A stretch of DNA of 50,963 bases from 40CM-4-65-16 sp035279785 (GCA_035279785.1 DATEHC010000027.1:1-50963), one strand, 5' to 3'; shown: positions 1 through 8,286, counted from the first letter of the stretch. Program-made: numbers and translations. Notes: generated by a model from the letters alone, not told the origin.

Positions 1-541
1 TGACGACGAACTCGAGGGTCGAGAACAGGCGCCGCCACCGCGTGTGGTGTGGCAGCAGGCCTGTGTGCAGCATGTCCGGGTTGGTCATCACGACGTGCCC
101 GCCCTCGCGGATCGCCGTGCGCCGCCCCGGCGGCGTGTCGCCGTCGTACGTGTCGACGCGTACGTCGATGGGCAGCCCCGCCTTGAGCGCGCCCAGCTCC
201 GCCAGCTGGTCCTGCGCGAGCGCCTTCGTGGGAAAGAGATAGAGCGCACGGCGCTGCGGATCCTCGAGCAGCCGCTGCAGGACCGGAAGGTTGTAGCAGA
301 GGGTCTTGCCGCTCGCGGTCGGCGTCACGACCACGAGATGGCGTCCGCGCCGCACGGCGTCGTATGCGTCCGCCTGGTGCGAGTAAAGGCGCTCGATGCC
401 GCGCCGGCGCAGAGCATCGACGAGCTCGGGGCGAAGGTCGGCGGGGAGTGCGACAAAATCGGCCGCTGACGCCGGTATGACCTGGTCCAGCGTTATGTCC
501 CCTGCGAACTCGGACGCGTCGAATCGAGGCAGTGCGGACAT
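1..541 (-). CDS. DEAD/DEAH-box helicase, MrfA/YprA-like (N-terminal part, runs off the window)
   Basis: The frame is open from an ATG at 541 to the left edge of the window, so only the first 180 residues are visible. The Walker A motif PTASGKT is at residues 74-80, preceded by a Q-motif-like YSHQADA at about 53-59. Motif Ia (FPTKALAQDQ) and motif Ib (TNPDMLH) follow. The spacing and wording match the MrfA/YprA/Hrq1 group of superfamily 2 helicases, which act in DNA repair. The DEAH box and the C-terminal DUF1998 zinc-binding region would lie outside the window, so the exact subgroup is inferred. No clear Shine-Dalgarno precedes the ATG. The gene diverges from a degenerate sigma-like ORF that begins one base away. 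Confidence 0.85.
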   Translation of the reverse strand, partial: MSALPRFDASEFAGDITLDQVIPASAADFVALPADLRPELVDALRRRGIERLYSHQADAYDAVRRGRHLVVVTPTASGKTLCYNLPVLQRLLEDPQRRALYLFPTKALAQDQLAELGALKAGLPIDVRVDTYDGDTPPGRRTAIREGGHVVMTNPDMLHTGLLPHHTRWRRLFSTLEFVV

Positions 542-736
542 TTGTTCGGGAGGTTAGACGAACGTCCGTTTGGAGTCAAGCCGGACCGCGAGATCGGGGC
601 GGCGCTGGGCGTTCCCGAAAAGACGGTCGCTTTCCGATCGGCCACCGCTCGCAAGAGCTTCTGGCCGTATTGGGGCGCAGGTGAGCTGAAACTGGTTGGT
701 CGGGAGGGCTGCGGCGTTATGCCTTTTCGCAAATGA
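542..736 (+). pseudogene. Possible remnant of an ECF sigma factor (region 4 helix-turn-helix only)
   Basis: A short open frame carries REIGAALGVPEKTV followed by AFRSATARKSF. This resembles sigma-70 region 4.2 (pattern EIAxxLGxxxxTVxxRxxxAR). No region 2 precedes it: the helicase gene begins directly upstream on the other strand. The only possible start (TTG at 542) has no ribosome binding site ahead of it, and third-position GC is lower than in neighbouring genes. The frame ends in an ATGA overlap with the next gene, the arrangement seen for the intact sigma/anti-sigma pair near 27.9 kb. I infer a decayed sigma factor gene. It could also be chance similarity in non-coding DNA. Confidence 0.35.
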
Positions 737-1263
737 ACGACGACCTCGAGCGGGAGCTGGAGCAGATGCTGCATCGGGTCATCGACCCCATCGCCGCGCG
801 TCCCATCCCGCCGCGGCGTGCCGTCCACAGCCGCAGCGCCATCAAGACCGTGTCGGGCGGAGCTGGGGCCGCGCTTACGCTGAAGGTGCTCGCCGGCGCG
901 GTTGCTGCGGCCGCCGCCGTGACGGTCGGGGGAGCGGCCGCCACCGGCAGCGTCAACCCCGCGAATTGGGGCACCGCGGTGACCCAACGCGTGCAGACGT
1001 GCAAGGACAACCTCGCCAACAGCGGTGGGCACGGCATCGGGCCATGCGTCAGCCCAAGCACGCACGGGGCGGCCGTTTCCGGGAAAGCCCACCACCAGGG
1101 CAAAGCGAAGGGCCACGGCAACTCCGGCAACGGCAATGGCAATGGCAACGGCAATGGCAGCGCCAGCTCGAGCCGCGGCAACAACGGGTCCAACGGACAC
1201 GCGAACGGGAAGTCCAAGACACACCCGACGCCGGGTACGAAGTCCGGATCGCCTCAGTCGTAA
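733..1263 (+). CDS. Hypothetical membrane-anchored protein with Gly/Asn/Ser-rich tail
   Basis: The protein has 176 residues and no function I recognise. It has an acidic N-terminus (MNDDLERELEQ), a basic stretch, one hydrophobic Ala/Val-rich segment at about residues 50-75, a short segment with two Cys (QTCKDN and IGPCVS, about residues 95-115), and a low-complexity tail of GN repeats ending Lys/Ser-rich. The layout (cytoplasmic N-terminus, single membrane segment, extracytoplasmic tail) resembles anti-sigma-like partners. Its start overlaps the stop of the sigma region 4-like remnant in an ATGA, which supports that idea. There is no recognisable anti-sigma zinc motif. The start at 733 is the only ATG in the frame at the right place. 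Confidence 0.6.
   Translation: MNDDLERELEQMLHRVIDPIAARPIPPRRAVHSRSAIKTVSGGAGAALTLKVLAGAVAAAAAVTVGGAAATGSVNPANWGTAVTQRVQTCKDNLANSGGHGIGPCVSPSTHGAAVSGKAHHQGKAKGHGNSGNGNGNGNGNGSASSSRGNNGSNGHANGKSKTHPTPGTKSGSPQS
1126..1161 (+). repeat. Six tandem GGCAAY hexamers inside the coding tail
   Basis: The units GGCAAC, GGCAAT, GGCAAT, GGCAAC, GGCAAT and GGCAGC follow without interruption and encode the Gly-Asn repeat of the hypothetical membrane protein. The number of units could vary by slippage without shifting the frame. Confidence 0.8.
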
Positions 1264-1266
1264 TCC

Positions 1267-1291
1267 GGTCTCTCTAGACCCCTTCCTTTTT
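1267..1291 (+). terminator. Possible intrinsic terminator after the 733-1263 gene
   Basis: A GGTCT/AGACC stem (1267-1271 with 1276-1280) with a 4-base loop is followed by a pyrimidine run ending in TTTTT (1287-1291). The stem is short and the U-run is interrupted, so efficiency is uncertain. It overlaps the stop codon of the convergent cysS gene. Confidence 0.4.
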
Positions 1292-2665
1292 CATTGGCTT
1301 GTCCGCAACCGTGACGCCTAGGTCCTGCAGCTGCTGCCGCATGCGGTCGGCCGTGGCGAAGTCTTTCGCCTGGCGTGCCCGCTCGCGCTCGGCGATCAAC
1401 TCCTCCGCGCCGGCCGGCAGGGCGCGCTCTGGAGAAAGTTGCCGGGGCCGATCGAGATCGAGGCGCAGGACCTCGTCCCACGCAAGGAGCGTCGCCGCCT
1501 TCGAGCCGGAATAGAGGTCCGAGCGGGTGAGATCCGCAACCAGGGCCATCGCGCGAGGGAAGTCGAGGTCGTCCGCGATCGCCTCGCGGAATTGCGCGTC
1601 CCACGCGGCGTCCAGTGCGCCTTTGTCTGACGACCACTCGACAACGCGGTCGCGCAGATGACGCAGCACCCTGTCGGCGCCGGCCGCGCCTTCGATGCTG
1701 AAGTTCAAAGGAGCGCGATACCTGGCCTGCAAAGCAAGGTAGCGAAACGCCAGCGGGTCGATGCCTCGCTCTTCCAGCTCGGTCACGCGAAAGAAGTTGC
1801 CTGCCGACTTGGCCATGCGCGCGCCGGACAGCATCAGCAAACCACCGTGCATCCAGATGCTTACGACCAGGCTCCCGGTCACCGCCTCCGACTGCGCGAT
1901 CTCGGCCTCGTGGTGCGGAAAGACGTTGTCCGCGCCGCCGGTGTGGATGTCGAATCTGTTTCCAAGGAGCGACAGCGACATGGCGGAGCACTCGATGTGC
2001 CATCCGGGATAGCCAGGGCCCCAGGGGCTCGGCCACACCTGCAGCCGCTTCTCGCCGGCGGCCTTCCACAGCGTGAAATCGCCGGGATGGCGCTTGCGTG
2101 GGTCCGGCTCGCCGCGCACGCCGCTGAGGAGCGAATCCGTCGTGTTCCTCGAAAGCCGCCCGTACGCCGGAAACGAGCTGATGTCGTAGTAGACGTGGCC
2201 TCCGGCGTCGTACGCGTTGCCCTTCGCGACCAGCGTCTCGATGAGCTCGATCATCTTGGGGACGTACTCCGTGGCCCGCGGATACACGTCGGCCCGCCCG
2301 ATGTTCAGGCGATCGAGGTCCTCGAGGAACGCCTCGGTGTAGTGGGTGGCGATCTCCTCGGGTGACTTGCTCTCGAGCCGGGCGGCGACGAGCATCTTGT
2401 CCTCGCCCCGGTCGAAGGTGTCATCGGTCAAGTGGCCGACGTCGGTGATGTTCATCACCTGCTCGACCTCGTATCCGAGGTAGCGGAGCGCTCGCCGCAG
2501 CAGGTCGGGCGTCATGAAGGTGCGCAGGTTGCCGATGTGGGCATAGCGGTAGACGGTCGGGCCGCAGGAGTAGATACGCACCCTGCCGCGCTCGAGCGGC
2601 CGCAGCAGGTCTTTGCGGCGGCTGAAGGTGTTGTAAAGACGGACCGGAGGCAGATCCATCGCCAT
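1274..2665 (-). CDS. cysS: Cysteine--tRNA ligase
   Basis: This 463-residue class I aminoacyl-tRNA synthetase charges tRNA-Cys in the cytoplasm. The N-terminal block SCGPTVYRYAHIGN holds the first zinc-ligand Cys (Cys34) and the HIGH-type motif HIGN (43-46). WHIECSAM and FPHHEAEIAQSE supply the other expected zinc ligands. RMAKSAGN is the KMSKS loop. The C-terminal DALR-type helical domain is present, and the length is normal for bacterial CysS. The mycothiol ligase MshC is related, but the full C-terminal region and the standard motif set favour CysS. An ATG two codons downstream (2659) is an alternative start. The gene diverges from the MoeA-like gene with under 20 bases between them. Confidence 0.95.
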   Translation of the reverse strand: MAMDLPPVRLYNTFSRRKDLLRPLERGRVRIYSCGPTVYRYAHIGNLRTFMTPDLLRRALRYLGYEVEQVMNITDVGHLTDDTFDRGEDKMLVAARLESKSPEEIATHYTEAFLEDLDRLNIGRADVYPRATEYVPKMIELIETLVAKGNAYDAGGHVYYDISSFPAYGRLSRNTTDSLLSGVRGEPDPRKRHPGDFTLWKAAGEKRLQVWPSPWGPGYPGWHIECSAMSLSLLGNRFDIHTGGADNVFPHHEAEIAQSEAVTGSLVVSIWMHGGLLMLSGARMAKSAGNFFRVTELEERGIDPLAFRYLALQARYRAPLNFSIEGAAGADRVLRHLRDRVVEWSSDKGALDAAWDAQFREAIADDLDFPRAMALVADLTRSDLYSGSKAATLLAWDEVLRLDLDRPRQLSPERALPAGAEELIAERERARQAKDFATADRMRQQLQDLGVTVADKPMKKEGV

Positions 2666-2682
2666 CTCTATCTTTGCAATTG

Positions 2683-3675
2683 ATGCGAGCGATCCGCCTG
2701 GAGGGGAAGGCCGCGACGGCCGAGCACATTAAAGGACGCGTGCTCGTCCACGACCTCGGACCGGACCTTCGGAAGGGCGCGATCCTCGGCGAAGAGCACC
2801 TCGAAAGGGTGCGGGCCGGGGGAGAGGTCCACGTCGTGGAGCTCGAGCCGGGCGACGTCCACGAGGACGAGGCGGCGCGCCGCCTGGCCGCCGCGCTGGC
2901 CGCTCCGGGTCTCGAGCCGACCAATCCGGTGCAGAGCCAGGCGCGACTTCTCTCCCGGCGCCGCGGGCTGGTGCGGGTGCGCGGCGACGTGGTCGACGCG
3001 ATCAATTCGCTCGGCAGCATCTCGGTGTTCACCCTCATGGACGGGCAAGCTGTCGCCGAGGGAGAGGAGGTCGCGGGCTGCAAGGTGACGCCAGTCGCGG
3101 TGCCAGGCGCGCTGATCGAGGAGGCGGAGCGGCTGTGCCGCGAGCGCGGTCCGGTCGTGGAGCTTCTCGCCTTCCGGCCGCTGAAGACCTTTGTCGTGGC
3201 CACGGAGCGACTCAAACCCAAGGCGCGCGACCTGTTTCGCGCAGCGGTCACGTCCAAGCTCGGTTGGTACGGTGCGGAGGTGGTTGCGGTCCGGGAGGTG
3301 GCGCGCACAGGTCCTGCGGTCGCTGCCGCCTACCGCGAGGCCGTCGACGGCGGGTCGGAGCTCGTGCTGTTCGCGGGAGCGTCCGCGATCGATCCGCTCG
3401 ACCCCGCGTACGCTGAGCTCGAAGGCGCGGGCGGAAAGCTGCTGCAGCTCGGCGCCCCCATGCATCCGGGCAGCATGATCTGGCTCGGCCGGCTCAACGG
3501 CGCCGCGGTCGTCGGCGTCGCCTCCTGCGCGGGGTTCAGCCGCAACACGTCGCTCGATCTCCTGCTGCCGTTCGTCTTCGCCTACGGCCGCGCCGACGCC
3601 GGTGACCTGCTTCGCCTTGGCCACGGCGGCCTGATCGAGTCGGGGGCGGGGAGGCGGTTTCCGCCCTACTCGTGA
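2683..3675 (+). CDS. MoeA-like molybdopterin-binding protein
   Basis: The protein has about 330 residues. An N-terminal region (RAIRLEGKAATAEHIKG onward) is followed by a MoCF-type fold. GASAIDPLDPAY, GAPMHPGSMIWLG and the nearby Asp/Gly loops resemble the MoeA/MoaB molybdopterin-binding signature. The first half contains an HDLGPDLRKG segment seen in MoeA-like stand-alone proteins. The likely role is binding or insertion of molybdopterin in cofactor synthesis, but no other moa/moe genes lie in the window, so the exact function is open. The ATG at 2683 is preferred over an in-frame TTG at 2674. The 3' end overlaps the convergent DUF309 gene by 10 bases. Confidence 0.75.
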   Translation: MRAIRLEGKAATAEHIKGRVLVHDLGPDLRKGAILGEEHLERVRAGGEVHVVELEPGDVHEDEAARRLAAALAAPGLEPTNPVQSQARLLSRRRGLVRVRGDVVDAINSLGSISVFTLMDGQAVAEGEEVAGCKVTPVAVPGALIEEAERLCRERGPVVELLAFRPLKTFVVATERLKPKARDLFRAAVTSKLGWYGAEVVAVREVARTGPAVAAAYREAVDGGSELVLFAGASAIDPLDPAYAELEGAGGKLLQLGAPMHPGSMIWLGRLNGAAVVGVASCAGFSRNTSLDLLLPFVFAYGRADAGDLLRLGHGGLIESGAGRRFPPYS

Positions 3676-4013
3676 GCGATGCGTGGCATCGCGAGCTCCG
3701 GCCACTCCTCCGCGGCCATTGCTCGCACAAATCCGTTCACCGTCGCGACGAGCGGCGCCAGTCGTACCCCTCGGTGCGCCGGGAGATACGGGCGCAAATA
3801 CTCGGCGCCGCTAGTCCACTTGTTGACGGCGCCTCGCCGGTTGTGGCGGGTGTAGTGCAGGCAGCCGGCCGCGACCTGGATCAGGCCTTTGTAGAAGCCC
3901 GACTCCGGCCCCCGACGCTGCGGCGTCCAGTCCTCCTCCCAGACCTCGTGCGCTTCCCAGTAAAGGCCGTCGTTGAAGAGCTCGATGCCCCGCAATAATC
4001 GGGAGCCCGGCAA
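3666..4013 (-). CDS. DUF309 domain protein
   Basis: This small helical protein carries the DUF309 hallmark GLYWEAHEVWEEDW, with the conserved EAHEVWE, followed by a long helix containing KGLIQVAAG and a C-terminal helix. Biochemical function is unknown for the family. Two starts are possible. TTG at 4013 leaves 10 bases to the divergent HD gene. ATG at 4076 has a GAAGG upstream but would overlap the 5' end of the HD gene by about 50 bases. I report the shorter form because it begins just before the conserved domain. Confidence 0.75.
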   Translation of the reverse strand: MPGSRLLRGIELFNDGLYWEAHEVWEEDWTPQRRGPESGFYKGLIQVAAGCLHYTRHNRRGAVNKWTSGAEYLRPYLPAHRGVRLAPLVATVNGFVRAMAAEEWPELAMPRIAHE

Positions 4014-4023
4014 TATTCGTGGC

Positions 4024-5409
4024 GTGGACGAGCCCCGGTCCGAGTACGCGCGAGTCAATCTCTCGTCCGATCCCATCTATAGATACCTTCGCATCACGCG
4101 CACCGGCCCCGGAGGCGTCGCCGGCCAGGCGTCGGAGCAGGACCTGATCGACGCGGCCTGGCTGCAGAGGCTTCGCCGGATCCACCAGCTGCAAAGCGCC
4201 TGGTGGGTGTTCGCCACAGCGGAGCACTCACGCTTCCAGCACGCGCTCGGCGCGATGCATCTCGCGGGCGAGTGGACGCGCCATCTCTACCCCTCGTTGA
4301 AGGCTGCGGTGTCCGACGTGCCTTCACCCCAGCTCGTAGAGGAGACGATGCGCATGGCGGGCCTGCTGCACGACGTCGGGCACGGCCCCTTCGGCCACTT
4401 CTTCGACGAGAACTACCTCGATACGTGGGGCATCGACCACGAGGTCATCGGCCGAGAGCTGATAACGGGACCGCTCGCCGACCTCCTCGCGGAGCTCGGA
4501 GCGTCCCCCGCGGCCGATTTCGAGCGGGGCGAGCGAATCGATCCGCGGTGGGTGGCATACCTCATCTCCTCGAGCGAGCTCGGCGGATTCGCGCCGCCGC
4601 CCTGGCTCGAGGCGCTGCGCCCGGCGCTGGTCGGCGCGTACTCGGCCGACAACATGGACTACGTCCCTCGCGACTCCTATATATGCGGGGTGTCCGCGGG
4701 ACCGGTCGACGTCCAGCGGATCATCCACTACTCGTTCATCTCCGAGCGCGGCCTGACGCTGCACGCCCACGGCGCCGAGGCGCTCTACATGTTCCTGAAC
4801 TCTCGCCTGTACCTCTACCACCAGGTCTACTTCCACCGGACCGTGCGCCGCATCGACCTGCAGCTGCGCGAGGTTTTCCGGCCGACGCTCGACGTTCTGC
4901 TCGGCGGCAACCCGCTCGAGCGGCTCGACCGCTTCCTCGGCCTTACCGAGTGGTCTCTGCTGTCAGACGTCGACCGGTGGGCTCACGACGACGGCAACGG
5001 CGCGCGGCGCGAGCTCGGCCGCGCGTGGGCGGACGTGGTGTCGCGCAAGCTGAAGTGGAGGCTGATCTACCAGGGCCACACCGACGCGCGCGAGATTCCG
5101 AAGGGCGCGCTCACCGCTACCCGCGCCGAGTTCGCCGCGCAGATCCGCGAGTGCCTTCCCGCTGCCGCGCGCGGGACCGTCTTCGAGGTCGACGTCGCCG
5201 CGCAGGAATCGCGCGCGTTCAACCCCATGACCGAGACGGCGGACATCCTTTTCTACGAGCCGCTGGAGGACCGCTACAGGCAGAGCCGCGTGCTCGACCT
5301 GTTTCGGCGCCTGCCGGTGCGCATGGCGCTGTTTCGGATCTTCGCCCACGACGAGACCCACCGCGGCGAGTTGATCAAGGCAGCGAACGAAGTCCTAGGG
5401 CTGGCCTAG
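4024..5409 (+). CDS. HD-domain phosphohydrolase (SAMHD1/dGTPase-like)
   Basis: The protein has about 460 residues. The metal-binding HD motifs are visible in order: EHSRFQHALG (first His), GLLHDVGHGPFGH (His-Asp pair) and DYVPRDSY (downstream Asp). The opening NLSSDPIYRYLRI and LQRLRRIHQL resemble the SAMHD1/YdhJ group, which hydrolyse dNTPs or act on other phosphate esters. The substrate cannot be told from sequence. The GTG at 4024 is chosen to sit just upstream of the conserved block. ATG at 3985 is an alternative that would overlap the divergent DUF309 start. The stop codon overlaps the stop of the convergent FmdB gene. Confidence 0.85.
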   Translation: MDEPRSEYARVNLSSDPIYRYLRITRTGPGGVAGQASEQDLIDAAWLQRLRRIHQLQSAWWVFATAEHSRFQHALGAMHLAGEWTRHLYPSLKAAVSDVPSPQLVEETMRMAGLLHDVGHGPFGHFFDENYLDTWGIDHEVIGRELITGPLADLLAELGASPAADFERGERIDPRWVAYLISSSELGGFAPPPWLEALRPALVGAYSADNMDYVPRDSYICGVSAGPVDVQRIIHYSFISERGLTLHAHGAEALYMFLNSRLYLYHQVYFHRTVRRIDLQLREVFRPTLDVLLGGNPLERLDRFLGLTEWSLLSDVDRWAHDDGNGARRELGRAWADVVSRKLKWRLIYQGHTDAREIPKGALTATRAEFAAQIRECLPAAARGTVFEVDVAAQESRAFNPMTETADILFYEPLEDRYRQSRVLDLFRRLPVRMALFRIFAHDETHRGELIKAANEVLGLA

Positions 5410-5660
5410 AAGTCGTCGTCACCGCCGCCGAAATCGCCGTCCCCGTCTCCGCCGTAGTCGCCGTCATCGCCTCCGCCGAAGTCGCCGCCGCCGCCGAAAT
5501 CATCGGAGTCGCTCGAGCCCGTGGTCGCGAACGTCGAGACGAGGCGGCGCAGCTCAGGCTTGCCGCAGTGGGGGCAGGAAGGGTCAGGGGAGGAATAGCT
5601 GCTGAGAAGAGTCGACGAGCGCTTCCCGCACGCCTCGCACCGGTATTCGTAGATGGGCAT
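5406..5660 (-). CDS. FmdB-type zinc ribbon protein
   Basis: This 84-residue protein begins MPIYEYRCEACGK, the standard FmdB opening. A second pair, CPHCGKPELRRL, completes a four-Cys zinc ribbon. The last 35 residues are a Gly/Asp repeat tail (GGGDFGGGDD type) ending DDDF, which is acidic and probably disordered. Family members are small regulators or accessory proteins of unclear role. Much longer upstream extensions of this frame lie antisense to the dehydratase gene and are not coding. The start is 16 bases from the preferred start of the divergent dehydratase. Confidence 0.85.
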   Translation of the reverse strand: MPIYEYRCEACGKRSSTLLSSYSSPDPSCPHCGKPELRRLVSTFATTGSSDSDDFGGGGDFGGGDDGDYGGDGDGDFGGGDDDF

Positions 5661-5676
5661 CAATACGATTATCCGG

Positions 5677-6588
5677 ATGATCGGGCTCGAACGCATTCGC
5701 GCGGCCGCGGAGCGCGCGAAGCCGCATGTCCTGCGTACGCCGCTGGTTCCGGTCGAGGGAGCGCTGCTCAAGGCGGAGTGCCTCCAGCCCACCGGCAGCT
5801 TCAAAGTGCGCGGCTTTCTGGCCGCGGCGCTGAACCTCAGCGATGAGGAACGCCGCCGCGGTCTGATCACCGTCAGCGCCGGCAACGCCGCGGCGGCTTG
5901 CGCGTACGCGGCCCACGCCGTAGGCGTGGGCTGCCGCGTCGTCATGTACGAGACCGCGCCCGCGCCGAAGCTCGAAGGGGTGAAGCGATGGGGCGCGACC
6001 CCCATCCTCATGCCGCGAGAAAAGGTCCTCGAATGGTTGAGCGACGAGGGCTGGCGCGACGAGCCCGAGCACTTCATCCACCCGTTTGCGGACGACGAGG
6101 TCCAGGCGGGACACGGCGGTCTCGGCCTCGAGCTGCTGGAGGACGTGCCCGAGATGCGACGCGTGGTGATCCCGGTGGGCGGCGGAGGGCTGATCGGGGG
6201 CGTCGCGTCCGCGCTGAAGGGATCGGGCAAGAGCATCGAGGTGATCGGAGTCCAGTCGGATGGATACCCGACGTGGCCGCGGAGCTTTGAAGCCGGCTCT
6301 CCCGTCACGATCAAGGCGGACACGATCGCCGACGGCACGACCGCGCCGACGACGCAGAAGATGTTCGACCTGCTGCGAGAGGTCGTCGACAGGTGGCTGA
6401 TCGTTCCGGAGCCACGGCTGAAATCGGCGATCCCCGAGCTTGTCGCGTCGGCAAAGCTCGTGGCCGAAGGTGCGGGCGCCCTCGCTTACGCGGCGCTCGA
6501 GCAGCTGCCGCCCGGTCCAACGACGGTCGCCGTTGTCAGCGGCGGCAACATCGATCCGAAGCTGCTGGCCGGCCTCCTCAGTAGCTGA
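5677..6588 (+). CDS. PLP-dependent threonine/serine dehydratase-like protein
   Basis: This fold-type II PLP enzyme has 303 residues. PTGSFKVRG places the PLP Lys at residue 43. SAGNAAAACAYAA corresponds to the SxGNHxQ substrate loop but with Ala in place of the usual His. PVGGGGLIGG is the phosphate-binding glycine loop. EGAGALAYAAL and VVSGGNID near the C-terminus match serine/threonine dehydratases. There is no ACT regulatory domain, so it resembles catabolic or racemase-type members (serine racemase is an alternative). ATG at 5677 is preferred; ATG at 5653 would overlap the divergent FmdB start. The 3' end overlaps the convergent DUF2510 gene by 11 bases. Confidence 0.85.
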   Translation: MIGLERIRAAAERAKPHVLRTPLVPVEGALLKAECLQPTGSFKVRGFLAAALNLSDEERRRGLITVSAGNAAAACAYAAHAVGVGCRVVMYETAPAPKLEGVKRWGATPILMPREKVLEWLSDEGWRDEPEHFIHPFADDEVQAGHGGLGLELLEDVPEMRRVVIPVGGGGLIGGVASALKGSGKSIEVIGVQSDGYPTWPRSFEAGSPVTIKADTIADGTTAPTTQKMFDLLREVVDRWLIVPEPRLKSAIPELVASAKLVAEGAGALAYAALEQLPPGPTTVAVVSGGNIDPKLLAGLLSS

Positions 6589-7279
6589 CGCGGCGCATCG
6601 CCCACGGTCCGGTGCGGATGAGGGCGATGAGCATCCAGACGAACAGGGCTGTGTCGATTGCACCGAAGACGTACGCCATGACCTGCGTGAATTCGGGAGG
6701 GTGTGGCTGATTGGAGGTCAGCGCTCCACCGGCCGCGAGGTTGATCGCGTTGAAGACGGTGCCGAGGAGCGTGAATCCGAGCAGCACGAGGATGACGTAA
6801 AACGCCCACGTCCAGCGCCTGATCGCTGCGACGATCGCGACAACCGCGATCGTCAAACCGATGAACGCGCCGATCCACACGGAGGCGGTCGCGATCGAGG
6901 TCATCATGTCGGTCAATCCAGGCGGCGGCGTAGCTCCTGGCGGGTACGCCGCCTGCTGCCTCTGCAGGCTCCGCTGCATCACCGACGTCATGTAGCCCTG
7001 CAGCCAGAATGGGAGTGCGAGACCGTACAGCCCCGATGCGACGTAACGGGCCACGATCGCGATCTGCAGTGGGCGCGTCCAGGAGGTCGGTTCACGCGGA
7101 GGTGCGCCGGCTGAGTAGTACTGCGAAGGTTGCGCGGACGCCCCGAGCGGTTCCCACGCCGAGCCGTTCCATCGGAATCGGCCGTCAGGCGAGAGCGTCG
7201 AGGCCCAGCGCTGCCCGTCCCAGTAGTACATGCCGTCCGGCGACAGGCGCGAGCTCAGGCGCTCAGGACCTCCTCGCAT
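6578..7279 (-). CDS. DUF2510-type membrane protein with two WxGxxW repeats
   Basis: The protein has 233 residues. Two short motifs, SPDGMYYWDGQRW and SPDGRFRWNGSAW, lie near the N-terminus and resemble the DUF2510 Trp motif common in actinobacterial membrane proteins. After a Pro-rich linker come about four hydrophobic segments (around residues 65-85, 120-140, 150-175 and 195-215), consistent with an integral membrane protein of unknown function. The ATG at 7279 overlaps the end of the threonine aldolase gene by 25 bases, so the two are probably co-transcribed and translationally coupled. The frame stays open further upstream, antisense-free but inside the aldolase gene, and was not used. Confidence 0.7.
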   Translation of the reverse strand: MRGGPERLSSRLSPDGMYYWDGQRWASTLSPDGRFRWNGSAWEPLGASAQPSQYYSAGAPPREPTSWTRPLQIAIVARYVASGLYGLALPFWLQGYMTSVMQRSLQRQQAAYPPGATPPPGLTDMMTSIATASVWIGAFIGLTIAVVAIVAAIRRWTWAFYVILVLLGFTLLGTVFNAINLAAGGALTSNQPHPPEFTQVMAYVFGAIDTALFVWMLIALIRTGPWAMRRVSY

Positions 7280-8286
7280 ATCTTCAACGCCGACTGGATG
7301 TCTTCCACGTCGATGCCGTAGTGCGTGACGAAGCGCACCCTCCGCGAGCTCGCCGATTCGCTGAGCAGACCGCGCTTCGCGCATGCGTCCACGAATGCGG
7401 GCGCCGGCGTCTCCAGAAGCTCGAAATAAACGAGGTTGGTCTGGACGCGCGAGAGGTCGCACTTCACCCCCGGCAGCTCGGACAGACCCTCCGCGAGGGT
7501 CCGGGCGTTGGCGTGATCCTCGGCGAGCCGGTCGACCATATGGTCGAGCGCGATGAGCCCCGCGGCGGCCAGCACGCCGACCTGGCGCATGCCGCCGCCG
7601 AGTCGCTTGCGCCAGCGCTTCGCTTCGTCGACGTCGTCCTTCGAACCGCAAAAGATGCTGCCGATTGGACAGGCCAGGCCTTTGGAAAGGCAGAAAGTGA
7701 CCGTGTCCGCCGTCGAGGCGATCTCCTTTGCCTCGACACCCAGTGCGACCGAAGCGTTGAAGATCCTGGCGCCGTCGAGGTGGACGCGCAGCCCATGCTC
7801 GTGGGCGGCCTTGCCGGCTGCACGGAGATCCTCCATCGGCCAGACGACTCCGCCGTGGCGGTTGTGCGTGTTCTCAAACGTGACCGCGGCGCTGCGCGGG
7901 TGGTGCGGATCGTCGGGCGGGCGCAGCGCGCCAACGATCTGCTGCGGCGACATGACGCCGGCCTGGGTGGGAATCTGCCGGATCTGGACGCCGCACAGCG
8001 CGGCCGCGCCCGCGCCCTCGAACTGGAACACGTGCGAGTCCGCGTCCGCGATCAGCTCTTCGCCTCGGCCCGCGTTGACCGCCACGCCGACCAGGTTTCC
8101 CATCGTGCCGCTCGGGACGAATGTGGCGGCCTCCTTGCCCATCCGGTCCGCGGCTACTTCCAGTAGCCGGTTCGTAGTCGGGTCGTCGCCGAACACGTCG
8201 TCGCCCAGGGGCGCCACGACCATGGCCTCGCGCATCTCGCGACTGGGCATGGCGACAGTGTCCGAGCGGAAATCGATTGTCGTCAC
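7255..8286 (-). CDS. ltaE: Low-specificity threonine aldolase
   Basis: This 343-residue fold-type I PLP enzyme cleaves threonine to glycine and acetaldehyde. The opening IDFRSDTVAMPS, DDVFGDDPTTN, FVPSGTMGNLVG, the Asp in HLDGARIFNA, and FCLSKGLACPIGS with the PLP Lys (about residue 200) are all family signatures. Length is normal. Glycine and one-carbon units from this reaction can feed the purine genes in the same window, but that link is an inference. The gene diverges from the amidohydrolase gene with 21 bases between them and is followed by the overlapping DUF2510 membrane protein. Confidence 0.9.
   Translation of the reverse strand: MTTIDFRSDTVAMPSREMREAMVVAPLGDDVFGDDPTTNRLLEVAADRMGKEAATFVPSGTMGNLVGVAVNAGRGEELIADADSHVFQFEGAGAAALCGVQIRQIPTQAGVMSPQQIVGALRPPDDPHHPRSAAVTFENTHNRHGGVVWPMEDLRAAGKAAHEHGLRVHLDGARIFNASVALGVEAKEIASTADTVTFCLSKGLACPIGSIFCGSKDDVDEAKRWRKRLGGGMRQVGVLAAAGLIALDHMVDRLAEDHANARTLAEGLSELPGVKCDLSRVQTNLVYFELLETPAPAFVDACAKRGLLSESASSRRVRFVTHYGIDVEDIQSALKICEEVLSA

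Noticed and set aside
1274..2665. MshC (mycothiol ligase) instead of CysS
   Set aside because: Full length, KMSKS-type loop and C-terminal tRNA-binding region are those of CysS, and no mycothiol genes are near.
5415..5530. GCC/GAA-rich short repeats that could suggest a repeat array
   Set aside because: They encode the Gly/Asp tail of the FmdB protein and have no conserved spacers.
4203..5846. 547-codon plus-strand frame overlapping the HD gene
   Set aside because: An Arg/Ala-rich out-of-frame copy of the HD phosphohydrolase and FmdB region; the HD frame has clear catalytic motifs.
5661..6338. Long N-terminal extension of the FmdB zinc-ribbon frame
   Set aside because: FmdB proteins start at MPIYEY; the upstream part is antisense to the dehydratase.
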